Source of the DNA: Candidatus Omnitrophota bacterium
GTDB taxonomy: Bacteria > Omnitrophota > Gorgyraeia > VGKH01
Assembly: GCA_016867135.1 (NCBI GenBank)
Contig: VGKH01000004.1
Location: 1-53,083, forward strand
Length of the DNA stretch: 53,083 bases
Direction of reading: 5' to 3'
Under the pieces are notes generated by a model, which saw nothing but the letters and a program-made list of their open reading frames with translations, was not told the DNA's origin and ran no database searches. Within the stretch, counting starts at the first letter, position 1. Every line of letters starts with the position of its first letter. The position numbers and the translations under genes are program-made. Shown here in pieces: positions 17,227 to 28,061 of the stretch.

Positions 17227-17691
17227 ATGGAAAATCTTGAACCGATTCTAAGGCAGCACTCGTTTTTTAAAGACTTGCCAGAAGAATATTTTAATTTCAT
17301 TTTAGGTTGCACTTCTCATGTATTCTTTAAGGCAGGAGAAGTTATGTTGAAAGAGAATACGTCCGCAGATAAATTCTATTTGGTAAGAAGCGGCCATGTC
17401 GCGTTATATATAGCTGAACCCAGAGAGATTACCATTCAGACCATCGGCGAAAACGATATCCTGGGATGGTCGTGGCTTGTCCCACCGTATCGTTACCGAT
17501 TTAGTGCTAAGGCCTTGGAAAATTCCCGTTTGCTGGCACTGGATGGCAAATGCCTAAGAGAAAAATGCGAGAAGAATGCCGATTTAGGCTATGAGCTGAT
17601 GAAAAGGCTGGTTAAAATTTTCGCAGAGCGATTAGAGGCAGCCAGGCTACAGCTTATAGATATCTACAATATCAATGTTGAGGGAAAATAG
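17227..17691 (+). CDS. Cyclic-nucleotide-binding-domain protein without HTH
   Basis: 154 residues. Crp/Fnr-type sensor domain (about 5-125) with ADKFYLVRSGHVALYI and GENDILGWSWL, followed by a helical segment, but no C-terminal DNA-binding domain. So it senses a ligand and probably acts on a partner protein rather than DNA. Its own promoter is at 17142-17170 with GGAGGG before the ATG. The histidine kinase and receiver just downstream are candidate partners. Confidence 0.85.
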   Translation: MENLEPILRQHSFFKDLPEEYFNFILGCTSHVFFKAGEVMLKENTSADKFYLVRSGHVALYIAEPREITIQTIGENDILGWSWLVPPYRYRFSAKALENSRLLALDGKCLREKCEKNADLGYELMKRLVKIFAERLEAARLQLIDIYNINVEGK

Positions 17692-17724
17692 CTTTGTTCA
17701 CCAAATTAGTATAATTAAGTAAAT

Positions 17725-19497
17725 ATGAGTTTAAAGAAGAAATTCATAATTCTATCTGTAGTAATGTTCGCTGTTCTAATCTCGGGTTTTTTTACTCAGG
17801 CTTTTCTTGAATATAGAAAAGCCTCTCTAATTTACGAAGCCGAAACCAAAGAAAATAGCATAGCTATCGAAGGGATTCTTAAATTAAAGAGTTCGTCGCT
17901 TGAAGGCTACGCGTATGATTATACTTATTGGGATGAAATGGTTGATTTAATTAATAAAAAGGATGAAAATTGGGCAAAAAATAACTTGGATGCCAGCCTC
18001 GATACATACGATGCTAACGCTGATTGGGTATATAGCACTGATTTGGATTTGATTTACTCTGTGAATAATTTAGGCAGCGAAGGCGCATTAAAAGAAATCC
18101 CGATTGATAAAACATCCGTTAAACAACTATTCGCCAAAAACAAATTTTGCCATTTTTTTGTTAAGACTGAAAGCGGTTTTATGGAAATCTATGGCGCAAC
18201 TGTGCATCCCAGTAATGACCACGAGAGAAAAACTGCTCCGAGAGGTTACTTCTTTACGGGAAGGCTTTGGGACGAGGATTTTATTAAGGAAATTAGTGAA
18301 TTTATAGGTGTATCTGTTAAGGATATAGCATTTAATACCGCAGCAGAGACCCAGAAGATAACTCAAAAGTTTAACGAGCTAAAAAACAAAACATTATTTT
18401 CCTATGCTTTCGAAGGGTGGGATGGAAACACTTTGGCGTTCTTTAATATTACAAAGCCGCTCGAGAGCTATCTTGTGTATACTAAGCTTATCCATCAAAA
18501 TTTTATTTTTATAGTTATCGCATCTAGCTTATTTTTTGTTGGTTGGTTGTGTGTTTTATTATGGTTTTTTGGGCCTTTGCATGCATTATCTTTGGCATTA
18601 GCCCAACAAAATACCTCTTATATAAATAAGTTTCGTAAAGATATCTCAGAGTTCGGCAATATCACCCGCTTGATCTTCGATTTTTTTGAGCAAAGGCTAG
18701 TTTTGGTAAATCAGATTAAAGAGCGCCAGAAGGCAGAAGAGGGGCTTAAAAAAGCATACGAAGAATTAAAAAAGACACAGAATGAATTAGTCCAAACCGA
18801 GAAAATATCTGCATTGGGTAGGTTCTCTCTGGGCGCAGCGCATGAAATAAAAAATCCGCTGGCGATTATTTTATCCGGGGCTGAATTCTTGGAATCACAA
18901 AACAAGTGTTCCCAAGATGAGGATATTAAAACGGCGGTTGCCAAGATTAAAGATTCTGTATCTAGGGCAGATAGAATATTGCAGTCACTTTTGAAGTTCG
19001 CCCGTCCATCTGAGCTCAAAATCGAAACCGTAAAACCCGAAACCTTTATAAATGAAACTATATTTATGTTGGCATATAAAATTAATCAAGCCGGCATAAA
19101 ACTTGTTACCGATTTTAGCCAGGGATCTTTCTATATCGCGATTGATAAAAACCAGATGCAACAGGTGATACTTAATGCGATGTTTAACGCCATGGAAGCA
19201 ATGCCTAGCGGCGGGGTCTTAAATATTAGAGTATATCAATTGGTAATTCCGGGAGTTTTTGATGATAAGCCAGCTTGCGTGATTGAAATTACCGATAGTG
19301 GCATGGGAATGTCCCCAGAGGTTTTGGCAAGAGTATTCGAGCCATTTTTTACTAGCAAAAGAGACCGGGCAGGCACGGGGCTGGGGCTGTCTATTTCCAA
19401 GTCAATTGTAAAAAACCATAGCGGCGATTTGTTAGTCGATAGTAAATTAGGCAAGGGCACAACCGTCAAAATCGTGCTTCCAATCGCCAAAAGCTAA
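17725..19497 (+). CDS. Sensor histidine kinase with CHASE4 domain
   Basis: 590 residues. TM1 about 8-28, extracytoplasmic CHASE4 domain (about 40-230; YTYWDEMVDL, NADWVY), TM2 about 258-283, a linker coiled coil, HisKA with AHEIKNPLAI (phospho-His near 373), and HATPase_c with NAMEAMPSGG, DSGMGMS, FEPFFTSK and GTGLGLSI. The ligand of CHASE4 is not known in general. Paired with the single-domain receiver 14 bases downstream. TATAAT (17710-17715) ends 9 bases before the ATG and no ribosome site is seen, suggesting a leaderless mRNA. Confidence 0.93.
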   Translation: MSLKKKFIILSVVMFAVLISGFFTQAFLEYRKASLIYEAETKENSIAIEGILKLKSSSLEGYAYDYTYWDEMVDLINKKDENWAKNNLDASLDTYDANADWVYSTDLDLIYSVNNLGSEGALKEIPIDKTSVKQLFAKNKFCHFFVKTESGFMEIYGATVHPSNDHERKTAPRGYFFTGRLWDEDFIKEISEFIGVSVKDIAFNTAAETQKITQKFNELKNKTLFSYAFEGWDGNTLAFFNITKPLESYLVYTKLIHQNFIFIVIASSLFFVGWLCVLLWFFGPLHALSLALAQQNTSYINKFRKDISEFGNITRLIFDFFEQRLVLVNQIKERQKAEEGLKKAYEELKKTQNELVQTEKISALGRFSLGAAHEIKNPLAIILSGAEFLESQNKCSQDEDIKTAVAKIKDSVSRADRILQSLLKFARPSELKIETVKPETFINETIFMLAYKINQAGIKLVTDFSQGSFYIAIDKNQMQQVILNAMFNAMEAMPSGGVLNIRVYQLVIPGVFDDKPACVIEITDSGMGMSPEVLARVFEPFFTSKRDRAGTGLGLSISKSIVKNHSGDLLVDSKLGKGTTVKIVLPIAKS

Positions 19498-19511
19498 AAG
19501 GAGGTAGTAAA

Positions 19512-19892
19512 ATGAAACAAAAGATCTTGCTTATTGATGACGAAAAAGACTTTTGTTTTTTTCTAAAGAAGAATTTAGAATCAAAGGCAGAGTTAGAGGT
19601 AACGTTTTGCCATTCGGGAGAGGAAGGAATAAGATTAGCGGAAGAATTGAGGCCCGATTTAATTTTGCTTGATATAATTATGCCCGGTATGGATGGTTCA
19701 GAAGTGGCTGCGCAATTAAAAAGTAGCAGCCTAGCTTCAAACATACCAGTGGTTTTTTTAACCGCAGTGCTCACGGGAAAAGAGTCGGAAGAAAGAGACC
19801 GTTTTATCGGCGGCTGGCATTATATCGGTAAGCCTGTCGATACCAATAAACTTATAGATTTGATCAACAAATTAACTTCAAGTCAGAAATAA
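19512..19892 (+). CDS. Single-domain response regulator (receiver only)
   Basis: 126 residues, CheY-like. Acidic pair DDE near 9-11, phospho-acceptor Asp in LLDIIMPGMDG near 55, Thr in FLTA, Lys in IGKPVD. No output domain, so it acts by protein contact or as a phosphorelay step. Strong AAAAGGAGG ribosome site; in operon with the CHASE4 kinase. Confidence 0.93.
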   Translation: MKQKILLIDDEKDFCFFLKKNLESKAELEVTFCHSGEEGIRLAEELRPDLILLDIIMPGMDGSEVAAQLKSSSLASNIPVVFLTAVLTGKESEERDRFIGGWHYIGKPVDTNKLIDLINKLTSSQK

Positions 19893-19930
19893 TTATAGAG
19901 TAAGCGTATTTTTAATCATTTTGTAATGAT

Positions 19931-20362
19931 ATGCAGATACTTATCATAATAAATAGTTATTTATTCAAATTACTAAATTTCGTTCTTGGTAAAACCAAAA
20001 TATTTATTGTTATTCTGGGTTGGTTTTTGGTTGTTAGTGGTGCCATTATGCTTATCTGGCCTGAACGCGCCCGCAGAAAATTAGTCAGAATGGGGTTTCG
20101 CCAGGTAAAATGGATTTTACTTATAGGAGCTCTTTATCTAGTATCTCTGCTATCCTCAATTAGCGATAATTTCGGTCCAGTAATATTTATAGTTGGGATT
20201 ATAGCGATAATATTCGCTTATTTATTTTTAAAAAAGAAGACCTTTCGCAAAATTCAAGAGCAATTCGCTAAGATTCCTGTCAAAGCTTTGAAGGTGTTTG
20301 CTGTAATCCAGATTATTTTAGGCTTTTTTATGATTTTCTTTCTTAAGCGAATTTGGTTTTAA
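19931..20362 (+). CDS. Hypothetical membrane protein, 4 TM
   Basis: 143 residues, four hydrophobic segments (about 1-12, 20-42, 55-90, 112-138) with basic loops (RARRKLVRMGFR). No recognised family. No ribosome site; TGTAATGATATG just before the start may contain a -10 box. Next to other small stress-type membrane proteins. Confidence 0.6.
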   Translation: MQILIIINSYLFKLLNFVLGKTKIFIVILGWFLVVSGAIMLIWPERARRKLVRMGFRQVKWILLIGALYLVSLLSSISDNFGPVIFIVGIIAIIFAYLFLKKKTFRKIQEQFAKIPVKALKVFAVIQIILGFFMIFFLKRIWF

Positions 20363-20411
20363 TATTTATTTTCTAATTGAAACAAAAAATAGGGAGGGGG
20401 GTGGACAAATA

Positions 20412-20579
20412 ATGAAGATCGTAAAAATAATCTTGGCAATAATTTTGCCTCCGGTCGCAGCTTTCATGCAGGTAGGGCTTACGACTAATTTCTGGATAAA
20501 TTTAGTTTTGACTTTGATTTTCTTCGTGCCTGGAATAATTCATGCTCTCTGGCTCGTCTTAACAGACAAAAAAGCCTAA
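20412..20579 (+). CDS. Pmp3/YqaE-family small membrane protein
   Basis: 55 residues, short enough to be missed by many gene callers. Reads MKIVKIILAIILPPVAAFMQ, then a second TM with FFVPGIIHALWLVL, the two-TM proteolipid signature of Pmp3/YqaE (UPF0057). Family members affect membrane potential and salt or stress tolerance. GGGAGGGGGG lies upstream of the ATG. Sits between osmotic or stress genes and the NSS transporter. Confidence 0.88.
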   Translation: MKIVKIILAIILPPVAAFMQVGLTTNFWINLVLTLIFFVPGIIHALWLVLTDKKA

Positions 20580-20617
20580 TATTTGTGTTTACCAATATAT
20601 TTTGAGGTGGATATTAA

Positions 20618-22183
20618 ATGTCAGTAATTAAATCCGCCAGGGATAGGTGGTCTTCGCGCCTGGGGATTATTATGGCAGTGGCGGGTTCTGCTGTTGGTCT
20701 AGGGAATTTTTTGCGTTTTCCTGCCAAGGTTGCAGCTAATGGCGGCGGAGCCTTTATGGTTCCGTATTTTGTTTCACTCCTTTTATTAGGCATCCCTTTA
20801 ATGTGGATTGAATGGACTCTTGGCCGTTACGGCGGAGGTTTTGGCCATGGAACAGCGCCCGGGATATTTCATAGCGTCTGGCAGAAGAGCCGTTTCATTA
20901 AGTATTTCGGTGTCATTGGTATATTCGGTCCATTAGTTATTTTTATTTATTACACCTACATCGAATCCTGGACTCTCGCCTATAGTTTTTTCGCCATTAC
21001 CGGAAAGTATGCCCAAGCCGTTGATCAGGCTGGCATGAAAAGTTTTTTAAGTGCTTACCAGGGCTTGGAGCATAATCAATATTTTAGCGGGATAAGTACT
21101 GCCTACCTATTTTTTCTGCTTACTTTTATCGCCAATATAGTTATCATTTTTCATGGAATAAAAGGAGGGATAGAGAAATTCTGTAAATGGGCGATGCCGT
21201 GTTTATTTTTATTCGCCCTTGTGCTTTTTTTGCGCGTTCTTACGTTAGGCACTCCCGATGCTGCTAATCAGAATTGGAATGTTAGCAGCGGGCTAGGTTT
21301 TATCTGGAATCCCGATTTTTCCGCCTTGAAATCTGCCAGGGTTTGGCTTGAGGCAGCAGGACAAATATTTTTTACTCTAAGCGTAGGAATCGGCGTTATC
21401 CTTACTTATGCCAGTTATCTTTCTAAGGGCGATGATATAGTCCTGTCCGGGACAACAGCGGTTAGCATAAATGAATTTGCGGAGGTAATCTTAGGCGGCA
21501 GTATTATTCTTACTGCTGCCTTTGTATTTTTTGGTCCGGTAGATATAAAATCCATTAGCCAATCGGGGATTTTTAACTTGAGTTTTGTTACTATGCCGCT
21601 TATATTGAATAAATTGCCTCTGGAGCATTTGTTTGGTTTTTTCTGGTTTTTTCTTTTGTTTTTGGCCGGAGTTACATCGTCGGTGTCGCTTGCCCAGCCG
21701 GCAGTTGCATTTCTGGAAGATGAGTTTAATATCAAGCGCAATAAGGCAGTTTTTATTTTTGGTTTGGTAGCATTTGTCCTTTGCCATATCCCGATATTTT
21801 TCTTAAAAAACGGGGTGGTAGATGAGCTGGATTTCTGGGGCGGGACATTTTTCCTGGTGGTATTTGCCACAATTGAAGTGATTCTTTTTAGCTGGGTTTT
21901 TGGCATGGAGAATGCCTGGAAAGAGATCCATCACGGCGCCGACATGGAGGTTCCACGCATCTATAAATTCATTATCAAATATATTACGCCGTTGTTTTTG
22001 ATTGCCATTCTTACAATGTGGTTAATCCAGGATTGGATTCCTGTTATTTTTATGAAAAATGTGCCGGTTGAGAACCGAATGTATATTTTGGCAACGAGGA
22101 TTTTGTTGGTAATTATTTTTGTGACATTGGCTTTCTTGGTGCGTATTGCCTGGAAGCGTAAGCTAACGAAGAGGCAGGATTAA
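20618..22183 (+). CDS. Sodium:neurotransmitter symporter (NSS) family transporter
   Basis: 521 residues, about 12 TM segments, LeuT fold. TM1 has the Na+/substrate-site signature AVGLGNFLRFP with the usual unwound Gly-rich stretch, and WIEWTLGRYG follows TM2. Bacterial members take up amino acids such as leucine, tryptophan, methionine or alanine with Na+. The very small protein immediately downstream is like MetS, which pairs with MetP-type importers, so Met or Ala is a fair guess for substrate. GAGGTGG precedes the ATG. Confidence 0.92.
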   Translation: MSVIKSARDRWSSRLGIIMAVAGSAVGLGNFLRFPAKVAANGGGAFMVPYFVSLLLLGIPLMWIEWTLGRYGGGFGHGTAPGIFHSVWQKSRFIKYFGVIGIFGPLVIFIYYTYIESWTLAYSFFAITGKYAQAVDQAGMKSFLSAYQGLEHNQYFSGISTAYLFFLLTFIANIVIIFHGIKGGIEKFCKWAMPCLFLFALVLFLRVLTLGTPDAANQNWNVSSGLGFIWNPDFSALKSARVWLEAAGQIFFTLSVGIGVILTYASYLSKGDDIVLSGTTAVSINEFAEVILGGSIILTAAFVFFGPVDIKSISQSGIFNLSFVTMPLILNKLPLEHLFGFFWFFLLFLAGVTSSVSLAQPAVAFLEDEFNIKRNKAVFIFGLVAFVLCHIPIFFLKNGVVDELDFWGGTFFLVVFATIEVILFSWVFGMENAWKEIHHGADMEVPRIYKFIIKYITPLFLIAILTMWLIQDWIPVIFMKNVPVENRMYILATRILLVIIFVTLAFLVRIAWKRKLTKRQD

Positions 22184-22288
22184 ATGAAGCCAAGCGGTTG
22201 GATATTTTTAGTTGTATCCTGGGGATTCATTTTAGGATTTACGGTTTTTTGTTTCGTGCGTGTTATATCCAGAAGGCGATTTAAATAA
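22184..22288 (+). CDS. MetS-like small subunit of the NSS transporter
   Basis: 34 residues: MKPSGWIFLVVSWGFILGF, then the rest of one TM and a basic end (ISRRRFK). The ATG follows the transporter stop with no gap (TAAATG), so the two are translationally coupled. Length, single TM and position match the MetS-type NSS subunits; in Corynebacterium MetS is needed for MetP transport. Confidence 0.8.
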   Translation: MKPSGWIFLVVSWGFILGFTVFCFVRVISRRRFK

Positions 22289-22316
22289 TATTTTCAGGCT
22301 TTTAAGGAGGTGTAGT

Positions 22317-22736
22317 ATGAATAGACGTATAGTTTTGTTTATGGTGGTAATTTTTTCTATGGTTATACCTGTAGTTTGTTTTTCCGAGGGGCAAGCCGCG
22401 AAAGAATCTCAGAAGTCCGAGATGCGTACCGGTGTGGTGCGTAAGGGCGTGATGATGCAAAAGGAAGGCATGCGTCCCATGCCGTCAATGATGATGAAAT
22501 CGATGATGGAAAAATCAATCGTAGCAACTCAAGATGGCGGAGTAGTTGTTTTAGTCGGAAATAAGCTCTTGAAATACGATAAGAATCTTAATTTACAGAA
22601 AGAAGTCGAGATTAAAATTGATCCTTCTGGCATGAAGGATAAAATGATGCCAATGCAAGAAAAACAGAAGGGTTGCGGCGGCATGATGCAGCAAGAAAAT
22701 AAGCAAGAAGTTCCTGCTGAAATTCAAGAGAGGTAA
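22317..22736 (+). CDS. Secreted methionine-rich protein
   Basis: 139 residues. Signal peptide (about 1-24, VVCFSEG). The middle is Met-rich (MRPMPSMMMKSMMEKS near 52-67), then a short segment GGVVVLVGNKLLKYDKNLNL that looks like a beta-strand pair, and a Met/Gln-rich end with KGCGGMMQQ. Met clusters often bind Cu(I) or Ag(I), so periplasmic copper binding is possible; no copper gene is adjacent except the permease at 24303. Strong AAGGAGGTG site. Confidence 0.65.
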   Translation: MNRRIVLFMVVIFSMVIPVVCFSEGQAAKESQKSEMRTGVVRKGVMMQKEGMRPMPSMMMKSMMEKSIVATQDGGVVVLVGNKLLKYDKNLNLQKEVEIKIDPSGMKDKMMPMQEKQKGCGGMMQQENKQEVPAEIQER

Positions 22737-22744
22737 ATTCTGGG

Positions 22745-23071
22745 ATGGATAAATTTCATATTGTTATTAATGCCGTAAGTTTAGCGCTGAATATTATCGG
22801 CGCATTGATTACGGTCTGGGGCATAGTTATCTCTCTTTTTGATTTCTTAAAGAAAGAAATCCTGCGTAAAAAAGACGTAGTCCAGCTAAACGAATCTATC
22901 CGCATCAAATTGGGCAGCTATCTTGTTTTGGCCCTGGAGTTCTTTATCGCCAGCGACATTGTAAGGATGATTATTGCTCCCAGCTGGCAGAGTCTGGGGA
23001 TATTGGGCGCGATTGTGGTTATTAGGACTGTCTTGAGCTATTTCTTGACTAAAGATTTAAAGAAGATATAA
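22745..23071 (+). CDS. DUF1622 membrane protein
   Basis: 108 residues with three TM segments; the pattern NAVSLALNIIGALITVWG, IRIKLGSYLVLALEFFIASD and IVVIRTVLSYFL is that of DUF1622. Function unknown. It follows the Met-rich protein by 8 bases. Confidence 0.85.
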   Translation: MDKFHIVINAVSLALNIIGALITVWGIVISLFDFLKKEILRKKDVVQLNESIRIKLGSYLVLALEFFIASDIVRMIIAPSWQSLGILGAIVVIRTVLSYFLTKDLKKI

Positions 23072-23158
23072 CAGGCAGTGGCCACTAGATAGAATTTAGT
23101 ATAAATAGAGATTTTCTCTGTGGCAATTTTGTATCAAGGATTTTTTGAAGGAGGTCTT

Positions 23159-23431
23159 ATGGATTGGAAAGTATTCTTAGCGACCTTTAGCGCAATATTT
23201 TTCGCAGAGTTGGCAGACAAGACCCAATTAGTCGGTATCGGCATGACAGCAAAATCAGGAAAACCTTTAGTTGTATGGTTAGGTTCGGTTGCTGCTTATA
23301 TAGTGGTTACGGCAATTACCGTTTTGATTGGAGCAACATTAGGAAAATTTATTAAGCCGGAAATGATAAGGTATGCCAGTGCTTTTTTGTTTGTTATAAT
23401 CGGAGTGCTTATATTCGTTGGGAAAATATAA
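23159..23431 (+). CDS. UPF0016/GDT1-family half-size cation transporter
   Basis: 90 residues. The family motif E-x-G-D-K-T-x appears as ELADKTQ (near 17-23) with three TM segments. Full-length GDT1/TMEM165 proteins have two such halves and move Mn2+ or Ca2+; single-motif bacterial versions are thought to pair. Start set at the ATG after GAAGGAGG rather than the upstream TTG or GTG codons. Confidence 0.85.
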   Translation: MDWKVFLATFSAIFFAELADKTQLVGIGMTAKSGKPLVVWLGSVAAYIVVTAITVLIGATLGKFIKPEMIRYASAFLFVIIGVLIFVGKI

Positions 23432-23436
23432 TTAGC

Positions 23437-23479
23437 TCTTAACAAAACCATTGAAGATAGTTTTTGTTTGGAGTAGAAT
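23437..23479 (+). promoter_or_regulatory. Degenerate terminator-promoter module
   Basis: TTAACAAAACCATTG matches the loop of the two better modules, then -35 TTGAAG (23451-23456), a 17-base spacer with TTTTTGTTT, and -10 TAGAAT (23474-23479). The terminator stem is weak here. Confidence 0.55.
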
Positions 23480-23523
23480 AAAAAGACCAAGTTTATAGAT
23501 GCTAGATTTTAAAGGAGGTTTTT

Positions 23524-23862
23524 ATGCAATTAAAGGATCTGCAGGGCAAACTAGTTCTTTTTAAATTTTCGGAAGATATCAGGCCGAGTTTGCCGCTCTT
23601 TCAAATTTATACCGATGAGTTATGGGCGGTTGTTACGGGGATTGACGATGTGGGTATCTGGGTAGAAAATCCCAAATACGATTTGGGTATTTGGTGGGAC
23701 AAAAATGGGGAATTAATCCCCCAGCAAAAACAAAAACAGGAGAAATTTAAAACCAATATCCTTATCCCTTGGCGTTATATAAAGGCTTTGATGAGCGTTG
23801 ATGATGAGCGTTTTCAGAAAGTCAAAAGCGATAGCATGCCCGGTTTTCAAACGTATAGATAA
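23524..23862 (+). CDS. Conserved-looking hypothetical cytoplasmic protein
   Basis: 112 residues, no signal or TM, unrecognised. Reads as a small beta-rich domain (QGKLVLFKF, LWAVVTGIDDVGIWVENP, IWWDKNG, ILIPWRYIKALM), perhaps SH3- or Sm-like, but this is a guess. AAAGGAGG ribosome site. Confidence 0.65.
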   Translation: MQLKDLQGKLVLFKFSEDIRPSLPLFQIYTDELWAVVTGIDDVGIWVENPKYDLGIWWDKNGELIPQQKQKQEKFKTNILIPWRYIKALMSVDDERFQKVKSDSMPGFQTYR

Positions 23863-23889
23863 ATAATTCATTTAAAAAAGGAGACAGGA

Positions 23890-24276
23890 ATGTTTAAAAA
23901 ATTAGTAATTTTTGTTATTTTATTGGCTTTAGTTCCTTGTCTTTGCGGTTGCTTTGTATTACTAGCAGGAGCTGCGGGAGGAGCAGGCACAGCAGCCTGG
24001 CTTTCCAATAAATTAACCCAGGAAGTTAATGCGCCATTTGAGAAATCTATAGAAGCGACTAAATCAGCTTTGAAGTCTTTGAAGCTTTATGTTGAGAAAG
24101 AGATAAGAAAAGATAATGTCGCGCAGATAATGAGCAATTACTCTGACGGCAAGACCATCTGGATCGATATCCATAGATTAACTACTAAAACATCTCGGAT
24201 CGAAGTACGCGTAGGAGTGGCGGGCGATGAAGAGGCGGCGCGCAAGATCATGGATAAAATACTAAGGTATTTATAG
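23890..24276 (+). CDS. DUF3568-family lipoprotein
   Basis: 128 residues. Signal peptide with Cys-rich lipobox region (LCGC), Gly/Ala-rich segment AGAAGGAGTAAWLSN, then a region typical of DUF3568 (KSALKSLKLYVEKE, then IDIHRLTTKTSRIEVRVG). Function unknown. Confidence 0.8.
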   Translation: MFKKLVIFVILLALVPCLCGCFVLLAGAAGGAGTAAWLSNKLTQEVNAPFEKSIEATKSALKSLKLYVEKEIRKDNVAQIMSNYSDGKTIWIDIHRLTTKTSRIEVRVGVAGDEEAARKIMDKILRYL

Positions 24277-24302
24277 TCTCGCCCAATAAAATCTCAAAGA
24301 TT

Positions 24303-25469
24303 ATGGCAAAAGATCCGATTTGCGGAATGACTATAAGCGAGTCTACCGGCTTAAAATTAAATTTTAAAGGCCAGGAATATTTTTTCTGCAGTCAGCGCTG
24401 CCTTGAGAAATTCGCCAAGGATAATACTATATCCGGCGACATCATGAGCGCTTGTGTAGTCTCGGGGAAAGTCCCTTTATACAAAAACAAGACTTTTATC
24501 GTTGCTTTAGCATTATTGATTTTATGCTTCTTGTCTTTAGCCTTGCCTTTTTTAGTTCCTTTTAAAGATACATTGCTTAGCTATTTTCAGAGGATCTGGT
24601 GGGCGATTATATTAGGTATTTTTCTTGGAGGAATAATCGATCATTATGTGCCGCGTGAATACTTTTCGCACATCTTAGCCAGGCCAAAAAAGCGCACAAT
24701 TTTTTATTCTGTTATCTTAGGATTTTTTATGAGTGTTTGTTCGCATGGGATTTTGGCATTATCAATCCAGCTGCATAAAAAAGGCGCATCTAACCCGGCG
24801 GTAGTTTCATTTTTGCTTGCTAGCCCATGGGCGAATATGACCTTGACGATTATGCTTCTAAGTTTTTTCGGCCTCAAGGCTCTATTTATCATTCTTTCCG
24901 CGATAGTAATTGCTATAAATACAGGATTTATTTTCCAGTTTTTAGAAAGTAAAAATCTGATTGAAAAGAATACCAATACCGCTATTCTCGAGGACAATTT
25001 TTCCATTAGGGATGATATAAGGAAAAGATTGAAAGAATACAAGTTATCCCTTAAGACTTTAAAGTCTGATTTTAAAGGAATTCTAAAAGGAATATTTGCT
25101 TTGTCGGATATGGTCTTATGGTGGGTTTTAGTTGGCGTGGGGCTTGCTAGTTTTGCCGGTGCATATATACCGACTCATGTTTTTACCACTTATCTAGGAG
25201 CAAGTTTTGTCGGGCTTTTATTGACGCTTTTATTGGCTACTATAATTGAGGTTTGTTCTGAGGGGTCATCTCCTATGGCTTTTGAGATCTATAGGCAGAC
25301 AGGAGCCTTCGGGAATAGTTTTGTGTTTTTGATGGCAGGAGTAGTTACCGATTACACTGAAATAGGACTTCTTTGGCATAATGTGGGTAGAAAAACTGCG
25401 ATTTGGCTTCCTATAGTAGCTGTCCCGCAGGCAGTATTCCTGGGCTGGATAGCAAATAAAATCTTTTAG
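24303..25469 (+). CDS. COG0701 permease with N-terminal YHS metal-binding domain
   Basis: 388 residues. Residues 1-45 form a YHS/TRASH-type domain (DPICGMTI...YFFCSQRCLEKF) that binds heavy metals; after a linker come about 8-9 TM segments of the COG0701 family, with VCSHGILALSIQLHKKG and CSEGSSPMAFEIYR in the two half-repeats. The domain order implies metal delivery to an exporter (Cu, Zn or As class), as in SO_0444-like transporters. No metal regulator is adjacent. Confidence 0.87.
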   Translation: MAKDPICGMTISESTGLKLNFKGQEYFFCSQRCLEKFAKDNTISGDIMSACVVSGKVPLYKNKTFIVALALLILCFLSLALPFLVPFKDTLLSYFQRIWWAIILGIFLGGIIDHYVPREYFSHILARPKKRTIFYSVILGFFMSVCSHGILALSIQLHKKGASNPAVVSFLLASPWANMTLTIMLLSFFGLKALFIILSAIVIAINTGFIFQFLESKNLIEKNTNTAILEDNFSIRDDIRKRLKEYKLSLKTLKSDFKGILKGIFALSDMVLWWVLVGVGLASFAGAYIPTHVFTTYLGASFVGLLLTLLLATIIEVCSEGSSPMAFEIYRQTGAFGNSFVFLMAGVVTDYTEIGLLWHNVGRKTAIWLPIVAVPQAVFLGWIANKIF

Positions 25470-25508
25470 CTGGACAAAAGAGCAGTAATTGATTAAGATA
25501 ATTTAACC

Positions 25509-26219
25509 ATGGAAAGAAAAATAGTTTCTTGGATTAAGAAGCAGGTGAAGTTAGCTAATGCAAAAGGCATTGTTATGGGCATTAGCGGAGGCGTTGATTC
25601 CAGCGTGGTCGCGGCGCTATCCCAAAAGGCTGTTGGCAAGAATCTTTTATGCCTTATTTTACCTTGCCATAGTTTGAAAGAAGACTTAGAAGACGCCGAG
25701 TTATTAGCAAGGCAATTTAGACTAAATACAATTACAGTCGATCTTACGAGTATGTATGATAATTTTATTAAGATTTTACCAAAAGCCGATACTAAAGCCA
25801 AGGGTAACATAAAAGCTAGGTTGCGTATGATAACGCTTTACTACTTTGCCAATAAATTGAATTATTTGGTCGCTGGTACAGGCAACAAGTCCGAACTTTA
25901 TGCCGGATACTTTACTAAATATGGCGATGCCGGGGTAGATATTTTGCCCATAGCCGACCTATTTAAAACGGAAGTGAGAAAATTGGCGCGTTCTTTAGAT
26001 ATCCCGGAAAGAATTATTATCAAACCGCCCTCAGCTGGTCTTTGGCAGGGGCAAACCGATGAGGGAGAAATGGGTATAACCTATAATGACCTGGATTGCG
26101 CGCTTCAATGCATTTTAGAGAAAAAGAAGATAAAAAATATCAAGGATATCAGCAAAGTAAAAGATATTGTTGCTAAAACCGAGCATAAAAGAAAACCAGC
26201 TGCGATTTGCTATCTTTAA
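25509..26219 (+). CDS. nadE: NH3-dependent NAD+ synthetase
   Basis: Amidates nicotinic acid adenine dinucleotide to NAD+ with ATP and ammonia. 236 residues with no glutaminase domain, so ammonia is the direct nitrogen donor. PP-loop GISGGVDSSVVAAL near 23-36, KARLRMITLYYFAN, TGNKSELYAGYFTKYGD and the LWQGQTDEGEMG motif. Possible promoter TGGACA-17-TAAGAT ending 9 bases before the ATG, and no ribosome site. Confidence 0.93.
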   Translation: MERKIVSWIKKQVKLANAKGIVMGISGGVDSSVVAALSQKAVGKNLLCLILPCHSLKEDLEDAELLARQFRLNTITVDLTSMYDNFIKILPKADTKAKGNIKARLRMITLYYFANKLNYLVAGTGNKSELYAGYFTKYGDAGVDILPIADLFKTEVRKLARSLDIPERIIIKPPSAGLWQGQTDEGEMGITYNDLDCALQCILEKKKIKNIKDISKVKDIVAKTEHKRKPAAICYL

Positions 26220-27944
<1,725 letters not shown>

Positions 27945-28061
27945 TTATATAACAACTTGATAGACAACAGATTTTGATGTTCATTTTGAATTTAAATCCA
28001 AGCCAGATAAAGCTCATCCTTTATTCAGGGATTTTATCCGAGCTTCACTCGGTAAAGCTCG

